From the NCBI RefSeq assembly GCF_914767665.1, contig NC_059502.1, positions 60,060,031 through 60,124,030 of the forward strand: 64,000 nucleotides of DNA, in the 5' to 3' direction. Below the pieces are notes generated by a model, which had not been told where the DNA came from, did no database searches, and saw only the letters and a program-made list of their open reading frames with translations. The translations under genes were made by a program, and so were the position numbers. The DNA is from Harmonia axyridis (Eukaryota > Arthropoda > Insecta > Coleoptera > Coccinellidae). This document shows positions 59,106 through 64,000 of the stretch, piece after piece (within the stretch, counting starts at the first letter, position 1; every line of letters begins with the position of its first letter).

Positions 59106-59706
59106 ATGCAATACATAGACCGAATCTCAGTTGCAAGAGTTGGCGCCCCTTCTACCGATTGTCCAAGGATTTTAGAAGTTTCATTCACTAACCCAATGAT
59201 TGCTACTAAGATCCTGAAGAATAAAACAATGATTAAAAATAAACCTGATTGCCGAAATTGCAGCATCTCGGACGACAAGACACCTATGCAAATCAAGGAA
59301 CTTAGCGAGTTACGTGAACAGCTCATGCGCAGAATAAATGCAGGAGAATCTAATATTAACATAAAATATATATCTGGTACTCCTGTTATCACTAATATAT
59401 CAGATACCAAACAGCCAAAAAACTAAATTAGCCTGCTGAATCCTGGCTTCACCCGTGAATCCCGAGGTACGACAGCACATCTACAATTGGTCACGAATTC
59501 CTTCTCGCTCCAGTCTTCAACACCTTGGCATTCAAGTGAAAGTGTGTAATTTTATTGTGTTATTTTTTTTCTCCAGATAATCTTTGTTATTCTTCGCTTG
59601 TCAAGCACTTTACCTTGTTCTCCTCTTTAAAAAAATATTTTTTCTGTGAGTTTATAGGCATTGCCTAAACTTCAATCGATGTTTAATAATAATAATAATA
59701 ATAATA
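59106..59706 (+). mobile_element. Possible non-LTR ORF1 remnant ending in a TAA microsatellite
   Basis: The frame 59106-59426 reads ARVGAPSTDCPRILEVSFTN, ISDDKTPMQIKELSELREQL and RINAGESNINIKYISGTPVI, which resembles the C-terminal part of insect non-LTR ORF1-like proteins (SxDxTPxQ ... LRxxL ... GExxxxIKYxxGxP). About 280 bp later the unit ends in (TAA)n at 59684-59704, a 3'-end form known from I-clade elements. No zinc knuckles or polymerase are present. The family assignment is tentative. Confidence 0.4.
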
Positions 59707-61031
59707 GATAAGTCCATTTATCTGCACAATCGATAGATCTACAAAGAAAATAAATCTACATGGCTCGCAGATCTAAGAGCATGATAGATCTATCAATTAT
59801 GTAGATCTACCGATTATGTAATTTTAACCGCTAGATAAGTCAAAATACTGTACACCTACTAGCCGGCAGATCGATTATAATTAGTGAAACGTGTCATGTA
59901 AGTTGAGCTATTGATTTTATTGATACACTACATTAATAATTGTTTCATTTACGAACTGAACATCTTGTTGTATCGCTTTCAAACAACACTTAAGTTCGGA
60001 ACTTCCATATTGTAAAGACTTTGTCCTATTGTCATAACGAGAAATTGAGAATGAAAATGGTTATAAGAAACAAATACAAAATCAAAATTCTCGAAACTAA
60101 GTACATTTCGAGAAAGTTTCTGTTGTGGAAAAATTGTAAATGATACGAAGATTTCGAAACGTACGTCATTCTTCATGTTAATTCATTTATATGATTTTAT
60201 AGCGATTTTTGTCAATGTAGTTTTGAGAATTTTATTTTTTCTTTAGATGATACAATAATTCTCATCATTACAGAGTGATTTTTCGAAACAAATAAATGAA
60301 TAGTTATATCAATGACAATGAACAATGAACCTCCTCAATACCACTTGCAAAATTCGGAGAAAAAGATATTCTAGATTAACGAAATGAAAAGCGTGCAGAT
60401 AAAATAAGACTCACTTTATCTAATCACCATAAAAAACAATAATTTAGGGAATTTTATTTTTGGTTTTGTGTATATAAATAAAATCACTCTGTCGTCGGTA
60501 CTGTTACCTCAAAATCGGTATGAAGCAACTCGGTATGAAATCGCAAATAACATTCCGTTATGAATTGTAAGAGACCAGTTTCAGTACGTGTTGCCGCCAA
60601 TTTCTTGTGATGAGATTTTCGCAATTTCAGCCACCGCTCTTGGTGTTCACTCAATCAACAAAGACATTTAAATATCTAACATCGAGTTCACTAGCGGTCA
60701 TTTCGGTTTTACTGCGGTAACTTTTGTTGTTCAAGTAATGTTTATGAAAAGTTGAGAATGTTACACTTCGCAGCGACGTTTTTCATTTTTAACTTATTTT
60801 CATCCTCACATAATAAACTAGTAACCTTATCCAGAACCAGAGGATAAAAGTTTATTCTTTTTCTTGAAAAGTAAGGGATTGTTTTGGTTTAATATTGGAA
60901 ATCATAGACAGCATTCATAGTCACTCTGATTGTGATTATCTACCAATATCATAATGTGAACAAAATTCAAGAAATGAAAAGGGCGACCCACGGAAAGCAC
61001 ACATTTTAGAAATCATCGTTATTCAGTTATA
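59707..61031. other. AT-rich spacer
   Basis: No supported gene or repeat was recognised. A minus-strand frame at 59979-60176 shows no motif. Confidence 0.3.
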
Positions 61032-61935
61032 AAGGGTGTTTTTTTAGAGCTATAGAATTTTAAATTGCAATAAAATTATTATTCGATTGACATGAATTTT
61101 ATTTATCCGCAAGATAATCTTGTGGCATAACATTTTAAATATGATTTCTGGCATATGACCGCCACGGCTGGCTCGGATGTAGTCCAATCTGGACGTCCAA
61201 TTTTCGATGACTTTTTCCAACATTTGTGGCCGTATATCGGCAATAACACGCCGAATGTTGTCTTCCAAATGGTCAAGGGCTTGTGGCTTATCCGCATAGA
61301 CCAATGACTTTACATAGCCCCACAGAAAGTAGTAGTCTAGCGGTGTTAAATCACAAGATCTTGGAGGCCAATTCACAGGTCCAAAACGTGAAATTAGGTG
61401 GTCACCAAACGTGTCTTCCAATAAATCGATTGTGGCACGAGCTGTGTGACATGTTGCGCCGTCTTGTTGGAACCACAGCTCCTGAACATCATGGTTGTTC
61501 AATTCAGGAATAAAAAACTTAGTAATCATGGCTCTATACCGATCACCATTGACTGTAACGTTCTGACCATCATCGTTTTTGTAGAAGTACGGACCAATGA
61601 TTCCACCAGCCCATAAAGCGCACCAAACAGTCAGTTTTCATGGATGTAACGGTGTTTCGACATACACTTGAGGATTAGCTTCACTCCTAATGCGGCAGTT
61701 TTGTTTGTTGACGTAGCCATTCAATCAGAAGTGCGCTTCCTCGCTAAATAAAATAAAATGGACCATTATTTTCGAAATAAAATTGTACTATTTGCAAGCG
61801 TTGTTCAGGCGTGAGTCTATTCATGATAAATTGCCAAACCAAACTAAGAATAAATCACTTGACAGCTATTAAATCGGTCGCCATCTTGAACAGTAATGCC
61901 AACTTAAAGTTATATACCTCGAAACAAACACCCGT
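61032..61935 (-). mobile_element. DD41D (rosa-like) element, copy 7, deleted
   Basis: TA-flanked with intact ends. The frame 61050-61529 covers WFQQDGATCHTARA and, with one extra residue, CDLTPLDYYFLWGY (a 3-bp insertion), through GHMPEIIFKM. The first-Asp block is present upstream but broken by stops. At the N-terminal junction (about 61745-61770) a further 36-bp-scale loss removes the CGCACTACG segment seen in other copies. Confidence 0.92.
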
Positions 61936-61936
61936 T

Positions 61937-62957
61937 ATTTTTCTCAAAAAATTTTTTCATAACACGGTTCTATATTTTCTTCTCGATTCTGGCAATCTTC
62001 TCTCTAATCGCAGTTTTCAAATCTGTTAGAGTGCGTGATTGTATTGTTACAGTTACTGTAGCTCCATTTATAAAATATACTGCTCAATAGCAAGAGACTG
62101 CACACTTAATTGTGTCAAGTTGGAGGTGAAGTGGTAATTCATAAATGTTTCGTGAGTTTTCGTGAGCCCAGTGCTTTCTTCACTTATCCTCTCAATTGAA
62201 AACGCTCCCATCACTTGTGAATGTGATAGCGTTTTCATTTTCCTTCAAGATGAGTTTCATGCGTACAACAAATTATTCTCGTTGTTGGTAGTATTTTCGC
62301 TAATGCTGTACGATGATTCACATCTTGTGATTCTGGAATTCCCATCTTTCGGGACTCAATATTAGTTCTCCCCCATGTTATTGGACGTCGGGCACGTAAG
62401 CAAGGCTTACCTCTCTCAGCGGATGTTATAACAATGCGAGCTGGACCAAGGTTTTTTTTCATACTACCGTCTTTGAACAGCTCCAATTATAAATTATCGT
62501 CGAAATATTCGCTCTATTATCAAAATAAAAGCATTACTAGAAGGGAACACTTCACACGCAAACATGCGATATTACACGGTCTACTGTTCCATTGCTACTG
62601 AAATAGAATAGAACCGAGAATAGAACATATTTATTGAACGACCTCAATGTTCAAACTGTTATTATAAATTTCCATTAACGAAATATTGCAGATGAGATTG
62701 AAACAGATAGTTTTTTCTGTGATTCTTTTATTGATAGCAGTTATGTACAGAGCGGTTCAAAAGGAAGTTCCGCAATTGCGAGACTTAAAACTTTTGATAG
62801 GAGAGCCATAGAGTGCTCAAACTTTTTTCCTGGTAGTTACCACCCTAAAGCCCGCATTGAACTGATGCTGGATCAGCTTTAGTGTAAGGCGAGCTCTAGG
62901 GGCTTAGTAGGCCCTTTTTTCATCGAGGGTAGGATAAATGGTCAATAGTCAATGGTT
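61937..62957. other. Spacer, nothing firmly recognised
   Basis: Contains a minus-strand open frame at 62235-62486 without a recognised domain. Otherwise unremarkable. Confidence 0.3.
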
Positions 62958-63819
62958 AACCTGTTAAGTGATTTATTCTCAGTTTGGTTTGGCAATTCAT
63001 CATGAATAGACTCACGCCTGAACAACGCTTGCAAATAGTGCAATTTTTAGATTGCCGTTGTTCCCGATTTTCATAAGCGAATTTTGTTTAGCGATGAAGC
63101 GCACTTCTGGTTGAATGGCTACGTCAACAAACAAAACTGCCGCATTTGGAGTGAAGCTAATCCTCAAGTGTATGTCGAAACACCGTTACATCCAGAAAAA
63201 CTGACTGTTTGGTGCGCTTTATGGTCTGGTGGAATCATTGGTCCGTACTTCTTCAAAAACGATGATGGCCAGAACGTTACAGTCAATGGTGATCGGTATA
63301 GAGCCATGATTACTAACTTTTTCATTCCTGAATTGAACAACCATGATGTCCAGGAGCTGTGGTTCCAACAAGACGGCGCAACATGTCACACAGCTCGTTC
63401 CACAATCGATTTATTGAAAGACACGTTTGGTGACCGCCTAATTTCACATTTTGGACCTGTGAATTGGCCTCCAAGATCTTGTGATTTAACACCGCTAGAC
63501 TACTTTCTGTGGGGCTATGTAAAGTCATTGGTCTATGCGGATAAGCCACAAACCCTTGACCATTTGGAAGACAACATTCGCCGTCTTATTGCCGATATAC
63601 GACCACAAATGTTGGAAAAAGTCATCGAAAATTGGACGTCCAGATTGGACTACATCCGAGCCAGCCGTGGCGGTCATATGCCAGAAATCATATTTAAAAT
63701 GTAATGCCACAAGATTATCTTGCGGATAAATAAAATTCATGTCAATCGAATTATCCATCGTTGTTTTATTGCAATTTAAAGTTCTATAGCTCTAAAAAAA
63801 AACACCTTTTACCTCTGGG
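62958..63819 (+). mobile_element. DD41D (rosa-like) element, copy 8, 5'-truncated, independent deletion
   Basis: The left end is missing. The reading starts with NRLTPEQRLQIVQF at about 63003 and then jumps at about 63048 directly into IAVVPDFHKRILFSDEAHFW, a different breakpoint from the other copies that keeps the segment before the first Asp. The frame 63084-63704 is an uninterrupted catalytic domain with FSDEAHFWLNGYVNKQN, WFQQDGATCHTARS, CDLTPLDYFLWGY and the end EIIFKM. The right end is intact, followed by TA. It is the least damaged catalytic region in the window, but without a full DNA-binding domain. Confidence 0.92.
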
Positions 63820-64000
63820 GTGGAGACAAAGACATGTTATTTGAAGAACGCTTCGACTGAGTTGAAAGTAAGAAATGAAACAGCTTTTCAAAGACTCGAT
63901 GCGTAGGAGGTATAAGATGCATGATCAAATATAAAAGAAAGAATTCAAGACGTCGCGTCGTTAGAACCGGTATAGTGAACGTCCAATAAAAAGAGTTCGT

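Noticed and set aside
62235..62486. 83-codon minus-strand frame with basic residues
   Set aside because: No family resemblance that I can support and no splice or start context; kept only as spacer.
1627..63758. Several recurring open frames of about 60-77 codons (for example MAYPHRPMTLHSP and MRISHKPLTIWKTTF types) at many positions
   Set aside because: They are antisense or alternate-frame shadows of the DD41D transposase copies and recur only because the element does.

Overview
The window is AT-rich metazoan nuclear DNA, almost certainly from an insect. The evidence is intron-split genes with canonical GT/AG sites, a complete integrin-linked kinase gene, a firefly-luciferase-like acyl-CoA synthetase of the insect type, and many Tc1/mariner, jockey-like and foldback elements of kinds common in insects. 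A beetle is plausible, but that is only a guess. No prokaryotic, CRISPR, tRNA or rRNA features were seen.

Host genes are sparse. (1) On the minus strand, 931-9201, six exons of a luciferin-4-monooxygenase-like acyl-CoA synthetase begin at an ATG at 9201 and run off the left edge before the C-terminal exon. (2) On the minus strand, 15203-17616, a complete four-exon integrin-linked kinase (ILK) gene encodes a predicted 448 residues, with a likely 5'-UTR intron. (3) On the plus strand, three exons look like N-terminal parts of a transcriptional regulator: 22535-22596 joined to 25329-25402, and 48780-49089. Both routes leave in the same codon phase, as expected of two alternative first-exon sets spliced to shared exons right of the window. 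GC-rich islands lie over or upstream of these starts (22190-22600 and 44390-45010). The identity of the third gene is not established.

The remainder is a layered record of transposition. Eight copies of a DD41D (rosa-like) transposon lie at 1549, 20768, 30191, 31889, 51260, 53264, 61032 and 62958. Most share one internal deletion, and one copy is a chimera carrying both the deleted and the undeleted segment. There are several decayed DD34D mariners (19755, 23516, 26060, 42230, 43648, 51062), Tc1-type DD34E elements (33542, 55535, 57100) and a second DD41D-like element (54230). Non-LTR fragments lie at 5643, 7980, 12640, 18720, 25787, 57287 and 59106. Several non-autonomous inverted-repeat families are present, including a roughly 1.55-kb near-palindrome at 38045-39596.

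Nesting is frequent. A rosa copy sits inside a mariner (20768-21956 within 19755-22017). A 5'-truncated jockey-type retrotransposon with a 12-bp target duplication and a 12-nt poly(A) tail sits inside a Tc1 element (57287-58129). The acyl-CoA synthetase introns are filled with transposon pieces, one ending 28 bp from a splice donor.
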